Positions 27,250 to 34,589 of a stretch of 64,000 nucleotides of DNA are shown here, piece by piece. This stretch comes from JALZKA01 sp963734015 (GTDB lineage: Bacteria > Actinomycetota > Thermoleophilia > Solirubrobacterales > 70-9). The stretch is taken from the NCBI GenBank assembly GCA_963734015.1, contig CAVTFG010000003.1, forward strand, positions 124,001 to 188,000, written 5' to 3'. Both the position numbers and the translations under genes were made by a program. A model generated the notes under the pieces. The model did no database searches, had not been told where the DNA came from, and was given only the letters and a program-made list of their open reading frames with translations. Every line of letters begins with the position of its first letter. The first letter of the stretch is position 1.

Positions 27250-28233
27250 AGCATCCTCGCGATCGAGACGTCATGTGACGACACCTGTGCCGCCGTGGTC
27301 GACGGCGGCGAGATCCGCTCGAACGTGATCTCCTCTCAGGCCGCCGCGCATGCGCGCTACGGCGGCGTGGTGCCGGAGGTCGCGTCGCGCCACCATCTGG
27401 AGCTGATCAACCCGGTGGTCGATGCGGCGCTCGCCGAGGCCGACGCGTCTCTCGGCGACGTGGACGCGATCGCAGTCACCCGTGGGCCGGGCCTGATCGG
27501 TGCGCTCCTGGTGGGGATCAGCTCGGCCAAGGGCCTTGCCGCGGCTCGCGAGCTGCCGATGATCGGCGTCGACCACCTGCACGGCCACGTCGCGGCCAAT
27601 TTCCTGGAGCCGGAGCCGCTCCAGCCGCCGTTCCTGTGCCTGATCGCGAGCGGCGGACACACGATCCTTGCGGCCGTGCGCGAGCGGACCGGGTTCGAGG
27701 TGCTCGGGCAGACTCTCGACGACGCGGCCGGCGAGGCACTGGACAAGGGCGCGCGGCTGCTGGGCCTTGGCTATCCCGGCGGGCCCGCCATCCAGCGGCT
27801 GGCGGTGGAGGGCGATCCGACGGCGTTCTCGTTCCCCGTCGCGATGGCGCGCGACCCCGGGCTCGATTTCAGCTTCAGCGGGTTGAAGACGGCGCTCCTC
27901 TACGCCGTCCGCGACCTCGAGGAGGAGGAGCTGGAGGCGCGCAAGGCCGACCTGGCGGCGAGCTTTCAGGCGGCGGTGGTCGGCCAGCTGCTCGCGAAGC
28001 TGGAACGCGCCCTGGACGCCGAGGGGTGGCCGGCGGTCGCGCTCGGCGGCGGCGTCGCGGCCAACTCCCTCCTGCGCGAGCGGGTGGCCGAGCTCTGCGC
28101 GGAGCGCTCGCTGCGCCTGAAGCTCGTGCCCCCCGAGCTCTGCACCGACAACGCCGCGATGATCGGGGCGGCGGCGCTGGAGCTCGAGCCGACGCCGCAC
28201 CCCGGGTATCTGGGATGGGACGCCACGGCGTGA
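27247..28233 (+). CDS. tsaD: tRNA N6-adenosine threonylcarbamoyltransferase
   Basis: Catalytic subunit that transfers threonylcarbamoyl to A37 of tRNA, 328 residues from ATG 27247. Signature LAIETSCDDTCAAVV opens the ASKHA fold; metal ligands lie in HLHGHVAANF, with GGHTILAAV, LDDAAGEALDKGARLLGLGYPGG, DFSFSGLKT and ALGGGVAANSLLR further on. ATG 27190 in the same frame would add 19 residues from the junction element; the shorter start matches the family. The TGA overlaps the glutaredoxin-like gene as GTGA. Confidence 0.96.
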   Translation: MSILAIETSCDDTCAAVVDGGEIRSNVISSQAAAHARYGGVVPEVASRHHLELINPVVDAALAEADASLGDVDAIAVTRGPGLIGALLVGISSAKGLAAARELPMIGVDHLHGHVAANFLEPEPLQPPFLCLIASGGHTILAAVRERTGFEVLGQTLDDAAGEALDKGARLLGLGYPGGPAIQRLAVEGDPTAFSFPVAMARDPGLDFSFSGLKTALLYAVRDLEEEELEARKADLAASFQAAVVGQLLAKLERALDAEGWPAVALGGGVAANSLLRERVAELCAERSLRLKLVPPELCTDNAAMIGAAALELEPTPHPGYLGWDATA

Positions 28234-28481
28234 GGCGCCTGGTGCTCTACGGCAGGCCCGATTGCCACCTCTGCGACGAGGCTCGGGAACTGGTGATGCC
28301 GCTGGTCGCGGAGGCGGGGGACGTGGTGCTGGAGGAGGTCGATATCGAAGCGGACGGCGCGCTCCTCGCCCGGTTCCTGGAGCGAATCCCGGTGCTGGAG
28401 CTGGACGGCAGCATCGTGAGCGAACTCGCGCCTGATGCGGCGAGACTAAGTGCGGTCCTGCTACAAACATCTGCGCGATGA
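28230..28481 (+). CDS. Glutaredoxin-like thioredoxin-fold protein
   Basis: An 83-residue DUF836/glutaredoxin-like protein with RPDCHLCDEA (redox-active CxxC) near residue 10 and the cis-Pro segment RIPVLELDGSI. GTG 28230 overlaps the tsaD stop and the gene overlaps rex by 4 bases (ATGA). It is likely a small cytosolic thiol redox protein; pairing with the redox sensor Rex and a GCS2 ligase gives this stretch a redox theme. Confidence 0.9.
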   Translation: MRRLVLYGRPDCHLCDEARELVMPLVAEAGDVVLEEVDIEADGALLARFLERIPVLELDGSIVSELAPDAARLSAVLLQTSAR

Positions 28482-29149
28482 ATGAGGGGAATCACGGCAT
28501 GGGCCGCGCCGCGGAAACCGGGCTGGGCGACGGCGAGCGGCTCTCGCTTGGCGTGGCCGCCCGGCTGTCGCGCTACCTCCAGGTTCTGACGCAGGCACGC
28601 AAGATGGGCAAGGAGACGATCTCCTCGCAGGAGCTCGCCGCGTACACGCACATCAACTCCACCCAGATCCGCCGCGACCTCTCCGGCTTCGGGAAGTTCG
28701 GAAAGCGCGGGGTGGGCTACCGGGTCGAGTCCCTGGTCTCGGAGATCCGGAAGATCCTGCGGACGGCGGGTCAGCACAACATCGCGCTGTTCGGCGCGGG
28801 CAACCTCGGCCAGGCGATCGCCAGCTCGGACATCTTCGCCGACCACGGCTTCCAGATCGTTGCGGTGTTCGACGTGGACAAGGAGCGGGTGGGGGGCGAC
28901 GTGAGCGGCGTCCCGGTACGCGACTTCTCCGAGCTCGAGCAGGTGGTCGCCGACGAGGAGGTCGTGGTCGGAGTGCTCGCGGTACCCGCCGATGCAGCCC
29001 AGGAGGTGGCGGACCGTCTCGTCGAGGCGGGCGTGAAGATCATCTTCAACTACTCCGAGCAACTCCTGCAGGTGCCGCCCGAGGTGACCGTCCACACCTC
29101 GAGCCCCGCCGTCGACCTCCTCTACGCCCTGTACTTCTACTTGGCCTAG
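28478..29149 (+). CDS. rex: Redox-sensing transcriptional repressor Rex
   Basis: NADH/NAD+-responsive repressor, 223 residues. The N-terminal winged helix (LGVAARLSRYLQVL to INSTQIRRDLSGFGKFGKRG) is followed by a Rossmann domain (IALFGAGNLGQAIASS) and the domain-swapping C-terminal helix (DLLYALYFYLA). Rex usually represses respiration and fermentation genes when NADH is low. No Rex operator was recognised in the neighbourhood. The start could also be the internal ATG at 28499. Confidence 0.95.
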   Translation: MNEGNHGMGRAAETGLGDGERLSLGVAARLSRYLQVLTQARKMGKETISSQELAAYTHINSTQIRRDLSGFGKFGKRGVGYRVESLVSEIRKILRTAGQHNIALFGAGNLGQAIASSDIFADHGFQIVAVFDVDKERVGGDVSGVPVRDFSELEQVVADEEVVVGVLAVPADAAQEVADRLVEAGVKIIFNYSEQLLQVPPEVTVHTSSPAVDLLYALYFYLA

Positions 29150-29156
29150 TGGTTTG

Positions 29157-29215
29157 ATGAGCGACGCAAGTCGCGAAACTGTGTTGGCCACCCTGGTAAG
29201 GGCGGGTTACTGATG
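29157..29215 (+). repeat. Family-1 junction element, rex/GCS2 copy
   Basis: ATG 29157 opens an 18-codon frame (MSDASRETVLATLVRAGY) whose TGA 29211-29213 overlaps ATG 29213 of the next gene as TGATG, 56 bases later. It carries GCGAC-GCAA-GTCGC (29161-29174) and CCCT-GGTA-AGGG (29191-29202), the latter exclusive with GTAA/TTAC (29196-29210). The first 26 bases are identical to the rimI/tsaD copy. Confidence 0.75.
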
Positions 29216-30379
29216 GGGGAGGACGCGACGCTCGACCTCGTTACGGTTCGCGAGCGGTTCGCCGACTCGCAGGACTTCACGATCGGGCTCGAGGAGGAGT
29301 TCGCGATCGTCGATCCCGACACGCTCGAGCTCGTCCATCGGTTCGAGGAGCTGTTCGCGGCCTGCCAGGAGGACGAGCTGCTCGCGGTCTCGGCCGCCGG
29401 GGAGCTGATCGACACCGAGATCGAGATCCGCTCCGGCCGCGGCGAGCGGTTCGTCGATGCTGTTGCGATGCAGCGCGAGCACCGCACACGACTGTTCGCC
29501 CTCGCCGACGGCCTCGGCCTCGGCCTCGCCGCGATGGGGACGCATCCGTGGGCCAACTATCTCGACCAGCGGATCATCGACACCGTGCACTACAGCCGGC
29601 TTCGCCAGGAGCTCCAGTGGGTCGCGCAGCGCAACAACACGTGGAGCCTCCATGTGCACGTTGGAGTCCGCGACGCGGACCGGGCGATCGCCGTGTGCGA
29701 CCACCTGCGCGAGCTGCTGCCGCCCCTCCTGGCGGTCTCCGCGAACTCCCCTTTCCTCGACGATCGCGAAACAGGGCTTCACTCCGTCCGGACCCAGATC
29801 TTCACCCGCACGTTCCCGCGCTGCGGCGTCCATGAGCCGTTCGGGACGTGGGAGCGCTACGCGAGCTTCATCGATCGCCTCACCGCCACGGGCACGGTCG
29901 TCGAGGCCACGCAGCTCTGGTGGAGCGTTCGCCCGCACCACTCGTTCGGGACCGTGGAGCTGCGGATCTGCGACGCGCAGACGCGTGGCGAGGAGTCGTT
30001 CGCCCTCGCCGGCCTGATCGCGGGCTGCATCGCCCAGTCCGCGCTCGACTACGACGAGGGAAGGCTCCCCGATCCGCTCCCCGGCCGCGAGATCGAGGAG
30101 AACATGTGGCGGGCGATCCGCCACGGGATGGACGGCGAGATGATCGACTGGCGCGGCTCGGGGGATTTGGTCGCGACGTCGGCGGTAGTCGAGCGGCTGG
30201 TCGAGTGGACGGCGCCGGCTCGAGAGGTCATCGGCGCAGATGGGGCGCCGGCCGGGCCGAACGGCGCCCAGCGCGCCCGCGAGGCATTCGCGGACGGGAC
30301 CTCGCTCGCCGACATCTATCGCCGGTCGGTCTCGGAGACGCGCCGGACGTACGCGCCTGAACCGGCGCCGGCCGGGTAG
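29213..30379 (+). CDS. Carboxylate-amine ligase, GCS2/YbdK family
   Basis: Predicted ATP-dependent gamma-glutamyl ligase of the glutamate-cysteine ligase type 2 family, 388 residues. IGLEEEFAIVDPDTLEL carries the substrate/metal Glu cluster, with HVHVGVRDADRAIAV, GTHPWANY, SANSPFLDDRETGLHSVRTQIF and TVELRICDAQ as family blocks. Members make gamma-glutamylcysteine-like compounds or glycyl/cysteinyl ligations; the in vivo product is uncertain. It starts within a TGATG overlap at the end of a family-1 element and a further copy follows its stop. Confidence 0.9.
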   Translation: MGEDATLDLVTVRERFADSQDFTIGLEEEFAIVDPDTLELVHRFEELFAACQEDELLAVSAAGELIDTEIEIRSGRGERFVDAVAMQREHRTRLFALADGLGLGLAAMGTHPWANYLDQRIIDTVHYSRLRQELQWVAQRNNTWSLHVHVGVRDADRAIAVCDHLRELLPPLLAVSANSPFLDDRETGLHSVRTQIFTRTFPRCGVHEPFGTWERYASFIDRLTATGTVVEATQLWWSVRPHHSFGTVELRICDAQTRGEESFALAGLIAGCIAQSALDYDEGRLPDPLPGREIEENMWRAIRHGMDGEMIDWRGSGDLVATSAVVERLVEWTAPAREVIGADGAPAGPNGAQRAREAFADGTSLADIYRRSVSETRRTYAPEPAPAG

Positions 30380-30403
30380 TTTGGTGGCAAGGACGCATAT
30401 CCG

Positions 30404-30462
30404 ATGAGCGACGTAAGGCGCGAAAGCATGTTTGCCCCCCTGGCAAGGGACGTCCCTTAATG
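30404..30462 (+). repeat. Family-1 junction element, GCS2/DUF1844 copy
   Basis: ATG 30404 opens an 18-codon frame (MSDVRRESMFAPLARDVP) ending in TAA 30458-30460, which overlaps ATG 30460 as TAATG, again 56 bases from start to start. The GNRA loop is GTAA instead of GCAA. CCCT-GGCA-AGGG (30438-30449) is exclusive with the palindrome AAGGGACGTCCCTT (30445-30458) directly before the start codon. Confidence 0.72.
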
Positions 30463-30871
30463 GAAGGAATCCCCACTCAACCCCCCGGCGGCCAGCAGCC
30501 CTCTGAAGAGGAGCTGCGGGCGCGCATCGAAGACCAGCTGCGACAGGTCCGCGTGCAGGACCTTCTGGTCGAGAGCGCGGCCTCGATCGTCAACCTGACC
30601 GCCAGGCGGATCGCAAAGCCCGACGAGCAGGACCTCGAACAGGCCCGGATCGGCATCGAGGCGGTGCGCGCGCTGGTCGAACTGCTCGACGGCGAGGTCG
30701 AAGGGCAGATCCGGGGTGCTCTCTCGGAGCTCCAACTGCTCTACGCGCGCGCCTCGAAGGGCGAGCCGCTGGAGGGGGAGACGGAGGCGCAGCAGACCTC
30801 CGCCGCCGGCGCCGGAACCGCCAGAGCAGGAGAAGCCGCCGTCGAAGCTCTGGACGCCCGGCCCCGACTGA
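30460..30871 (+). CDS. DUF1844-like helical protein with a +1 frameshift near 30814
   Basis: Small acidic helical protein. The core LRQVRVQDLLVESAASIVNL to DLEQARIGIEAVRALVELL and GALSELQLLYARA resembles DUF1844 proteins of actinobacteria (about 130 residues). As read, the frame then becomes meaningless and runs on to 30975. Dropping one G of GG at 30814-30815 gives a tail EPPEQEKPPSKLWTPGPD and a stop at 30871, a total of 136 residues ending before the hairpin at 30908. The corrected form is therefore preferred. Function unknown. Confidence 0.68.
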
Positions 30872-30907
30872 GATCGGCCGCGGTCGGTAGACTGCGCGCC
30901 GCTCTTC

Positions 30908-30929
30908 GGCCGTCCGCGTGCGGGCGGCC
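30908..30929 (+). terminator. GC-rich hairpin before hppA (terminator or attenuator)
   Basis: GGCCGTCCGC and GCGGGCGGCC (30908-30917 with 30920-30929) form a long stem with one G-U pair, followed by TTTCC. A TAGACT hexamer at 30886 lies upstream, so if it is the hppA promoter the hairpin would sit in the hppA leader as an attenuator. Confidence 0.5.
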
Positions 30930-30971
30930 TTTCCACGCAGTCATCCATAAAGCGAACCGGAGGACCTTCAG

Positions 30972-33043
30972 TTGACCGACTTTCTGACCGACTACGGCGT
31001 CGTGATCGCGCTCGTCTGCGCGGGCGCCGCCGTGATCTACGGCGCGCTGATCACGCAGCGCCTGCTTCGCCTCTCGCCGGGCAACGAGCGCATGCAGGAG
31101 ATCTCGAACGCCGTGCAGGAAGGCGCGAAGGCCTACCTGAACCGCCAGTACCTGATCATCGCCCTGGTGGCCGTGCCGCTGACGATCGTGATCGCCCTGA
31201 TCCAGGACGTCAGCGTGGCGGTCGGCTTCGTGATCGGCGGCGTCCTCTCCGGCGCGGCAGGGTTCATCGGGATGAACCTCTCGGTGCGGGCCAACGCCCG
31301 CGTCGCCGAGGCGGCGCGCGGCGGGGTGCCACCGGCCCTCGACGTCGCCTTCAAGGGCGGCTCGGTCACCGGCCTGCTCGTGGTCGGCCTGGCGCTGCTC
31401 GGCGTGGCCGGCTACTTCGGCATCCTCGTCCTTGGCGACAAGACCGACGAGGAGGCCGTCGACGCGCTGATCGGCCTCGGGTTCGGCGGCTCCCTGATCT
31501 CCGTCTTCGCTCGTCTGGGCGGCGGCATCTTCACGAAGGCGGCCGACGTCGGCGCCGACCTGGTGGGCAAGGTCGAGGCCGGGATCCCCGAGGACGACCC
31601 GCGCAACCCCGCGGTGATCGCCGACAACGTCGGCGACAACGTGGGCGACTGCGCGGGCATGGCGGCCGACCTGTTCGAGACTTACGCGGTCACCTCGGTC
31701 GCGGTGATGCTGCTCGGCGTCCTCACGTTCGCCGAGGACTTCGCCCGCGAGGTCGCGCTGTATCCGCTCGTGATGGGCGGCGTCGCGATCATCGCCTCGA
31801 TCATCGGCGCGCTGTCGGTTCGGACCAAGACCGACCGGGTCGAGGGTGCGCTCTATCGCGGCCTGATCATCTCGGGCCTGATTTCGGCGGCGGCGTTCTA
31901 CCCGATCACCGAATGGCTGATGGACGAGCCGCTGCGCCTGGGCCTCGCCGACGCGGGCGCGGCCGCCATCAGCGTCACGGACCTGTGGCTCTGCGGGCTG
32001 ATCGGCATCGCCGTAACCGCCGGCCTGTTCGTGATCACGGACTACTACACGTCCACGCGGTTCCGCCCCGTGCGCACGATCAGCCAGGCGTCGGTCACCG
32101 GCCACGCCACGAACATCATCCAGGGGCTCGCCCAGGGCTTCCAGGCCACCGCGGCTCCGGCGCTCGTGATCGCGCTCGCGATCCTGGGCGCAAACGAGCT
32201 TGCGGGCATCTACGGCATCGGCATCGCCGTGATGGCGCAGCTGTCGCTGACCGGCCTGATCGTGGCGCTCGACGCCTTCGGGCCGATCACCGACAACGCG
32301 GGCGGGATCGCCGAGATGGCCGACCTGCCCGAGGAAGTCCGCAACGTCACCGACCCGCTCGATGCCGTCGGCAACACGACGAAGGCGGTCACCAAGGGCT
32401 ACGCGATCGGGTCCGCCGCGCTCGCCGCCTTGGTGCTGTTCAAGGCGTTCGAGATCGAGCTCAGCCGCGAGGAGGGGGGCGAGGCGTTCGTCTTCTCGAT
32501 CTCCGACCCGGCCGTCCTGATCGGGCTGTTGATCGGCGGCATGATGGTCTACCTCTTCGCGGCCTTCGCGATCGAGGCGGTCGGGCGCGCCGGCGGCCAG
32601 GTGGTCGAGCAGGTGCGCAACGCAGTTCCGCGAACGTCCCGGGATCATGGAGGGCACCGAGAAGCCCGATTACGCTGACACGGTCAGCATCGTCACCGCC
32701 GCCGCTCAGCGGGAAATGATCCTGCCCTCGCTGATCCCAATCGTGATCCCAGTGATCGTGGGCGTGATCAGCATCGAGGCCCTGGGTGGCCTGCTGATCG
32801 GTGTGATCGTCGTCGGCCTGTTCATGGCGCTGGCGATGACCGCCGGGCGGCGGCGCGTGGGACAACGCCAAGAAGCTGATCGAGGACGGAGCCTTCGGCG
32901 GCAAGGGCTCGGAGGCCCACGCCGCATCGGTCACGGGCGATACCGTCGGCGACCCCTACAAGGACACCGCCGGACCCGCGATCAACCCGATGATCAAGGT
33001 CGCGAACATCGTGGCGATCCTGATCATTCCGATCATCATCTAG
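30972..33043 (+). CDS. hppA: Membrane H+-translocating pyrophosphatase, K+-independent type, with two +1 frameshifts
   Basis: Integral-membrane pump coupling pyrophosphate hydrolysis to proton export, about 689 residues when corrected. TTG 30972 follows GGAGG by 8 bases. Catalytic core: DVGADLVGKVEAGIPEDDPRNPAV-type loop and IADNVGDNVGDCAGMAADLFE; GNTTKAVTKG has Lys at the position that marks K+-independent enzymes. The frame shifts near 32622 (extra G before CAGTTC) and 32845-32847 (GGG for GG). After correction the protein continues MEGTEKPDYADTVSIVTAAA, then GAWDNAKKLIEDGAFGG and DTVGDPYKDTAGPAINPM, to the stop at 33043. Both shifts go the same way and are probably assembly errors. Confidence 0.88.
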
Positions 33044-33046
33044 GTC

Positions 33047-34102
33047 GTGATCAACGTTGCCGACTTCGAGCAGGCCGCCGCCGGCCTCCTCGAAGCCGGC
33101 CCGCTCGGTTACTTCGCCGGCGGGGCGGGCGACGAGCGCACGCTCCGGCGGAACATCGAGGCGTTCGCCGACTGGGAGCTGCTGCCGCGCGTCCTCGTGG
33201 ACGTCGCCGAGGTGGACCCGTCGGTCGAGCTGTTCGGCTCGCGGCTGTCCATGCCGCTCCTCGTGGCGCCGGTCGCGTTCCAGCGGCTGGCGCACCCGGA
33301 CGGCGAGGAGGCCATGGCGCGTGCCGCCGGCACGGCCGGCACCGCGATGTGCCTGTCAACGATCGCGACCGCGACCCCGGCGAGCGTCGCGGCGGCGGCG
33401 CCGGAAGCGACACGCTGGTTCCAGCTCTACTGCTTCAAGGATCGTGCCGTCACCGAGGCGCTTCTGGCCGAGGCCGTCGCGAGCGGTTTCGGGGCGATCG
33501 AGCTGACCGTCGACGCGCCGTTCGCGGGGTGGCGCGAGCGGGACCTGCGGACCGGGTTCGCCGCCGACGTCACCGCGCCGGCCGTCCAGGCGGCGATCGG
33601 CTCGGATCGGCCGATCACCACACAGGAGCTTTTCTCCCTGGTTGACGCGTCCCTCGACTGGGACGCGCTCGCGGCGCTCTGCCGGGGCTGCGAGCTCCCG
33701 ATCCTGTTGAAGGGCCTGACGGCGCCGGCCGACGCCGAGCTCGCGATCGAGGCCGGAGCCGGAGGCATCATCGTCTCGAACCACGGAGGCCGGCAGCTCG
33801 ACGGCGTGCCGGCCGCGGTGGACGCGCTGCCCGCGGTAGCCGACGCCGTCGCCGGGCGGGTGCCTGTGCTGATGGACGGAGGGGTGCGGCGCGGGACCGA
33901 TGTCCTGGTCGCCCTGGCGCTCGGCGCAGATGCGGTGCAGGTGGGCCGCCCGCCGCTTTGGGGCCTCGCGGTGGACGGCGAGGCAGGCGCGCGAGCGGTG
34001 CTCGAACTGCTGCGCGAGGAGATCAAGCTGGCACTGGCCCTGCTGGGCTGCCGGACGGCCGCCGACGTCACCCGCGCGCACGTGCAGCACGCGGCGCGCT
34101 AG
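33047..34102 (+). CDS. FMN-dependent alpha-hydroxy-acid oxidase/dehydrogenase
   Basis: TIM-barrel flavoenzyme of the lactate/glycolate oxidase family, 351 residues. N-terminal YFAGGAGDERTLRRNIEAF supplies the active-site Tyr; APVAFQRLAHPDGE, WFQLYCFKD, ILLKGLTAPADAE (FMN Lys) and IIVSNHGGRQLDGVPA (catalytic His and substrate Arg) follow, ending VLMDGGVRRGTDV and ALGADAVQVGRP. Oxidises an L-2-hydroxyacid such as lactate; substrate and electron acceptor are not resolved. GTG 33047 lies three bases after the corrected hppA stop. Confidence 0.93.
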   Translation: MINVADFEQAAAGLLEAGPLGYFAGGAGDERTLRRNIEAFADWELLPRVLVDVAEVDPSVELFGSRLSMPLLVAPVAFQRLAHPDGEEAMARAAGTAGTAMCLSTIATATPASVAAAAPEATRWFQLYCFKDRAVTEALLAEAVASGFGAIELTVDAPFAGWRERDLRTGFAADVTAPAVQAAIGSDRPITTQELFSLVDASLDWDALAALCRGCELPILLKGLTAPADAELAIEAGAGGIIVSNHGGRQLDGVPAAVDALPAVADAVAGRVPVLMDGGVRRGTDVLVALALGADAVQVGRPPLWGLAVDGEAGARAVLELLREEIKLALALLGCRTAADVTRAHVQHAAR

Positions 34103-34160
34103 AGATGCCAAGCGCTAGAACGCCTGTGGGGCCAGAGCGCCGGTAAACCTAGCCGGACCC

Positions 34161-34541
34161 TCAGGCCTTTTCGATGATTTCGATCCTGTAGCCGTCCGGG
34201 TCGCGGACGAAGCACAGGCGCGAGCCGCCCTCGCGGACGGTGTAGGGCGGCTTCTCCGGCTCGATCCCGATCGAGGCCAGGCGCTCGAGCGTGCCGTCGA
34301 GGTCCTCGGCTGTGATTGCGATGTGGCCGTAGCCGGCGCCGATCTCGTACGGGCCCTCCTGGTCGTGGTTGTAGGTGAGCTCGAGGCGCTCGCCGTCACC
34401 GGGAAGGCCCATGAAGACGTTGATCGCCTCGTCGCGGATCGGCATCCGGCGTGTCTCTTCGAAGCCGAGTTTCTTATAGAAGTCGACCGACCGGTCGACG
34501 TCGGTGATCCGGTAGCAGGTGTGGATCAGTTCGGCGGCCAT
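34161..34541 (-). CDS. gloA: Glyoxalase I (lactoylglutathione lyase-like)
   Basis: Vicinal-oxygen-chelate enzyme of 126 residues that isomerises methylglyoxal-thiol adducts. IHTCYRITDVDRSVDFYKKLGF opens the first module, ERLELTYNHD, YGHIAITAEDLDGTLERL and RIEIIEKA provide His and Glu metal ligands at the expected four positions. Actinobacteria often lack glutathione, so another thiol may be the cofactor. Divergent from the APC-USP gene. Confidence 0.92.
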   Translation of the reverse strand: MAAELIHTCYRITDVDRSVDFYKKLGFEETRRMPIRDEAINVFMGLPGDGERLELTYNHDQEGPYEIGAGYGHIAITAEDLDGTLERLASIGIEPEKPPYTVREGGSRLCFVRDPDGYRIEIIEKA

Positions 34542-34573
34542 CGGGTGAAGCTATACCCGTCGCACCCCGCTCG

Positions 34574-34579
34574 TACACT
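34574..34579 (+). promoter_or_regulatory. -10 hexamer (TACACT) of the first APC-USP gene
   Basis: TACACT ends 10 bases before TTG 34590, and no ribosome site is seen between. The same hexamer serves uvrA. Confidence 0.45.
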
Positions 34580-34589
34580 CGCATCCTGA

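Noticed and set aside
30972..33043. Programmed +1 frameshifting as explanation for breaks in hppA and other genes
   Set aside because: No common slippery codon, stimulator or Shine-Dalgarno-like sequence at the sites; assembly insertions explain the pattern more simply. Kept only as a check in the findings.
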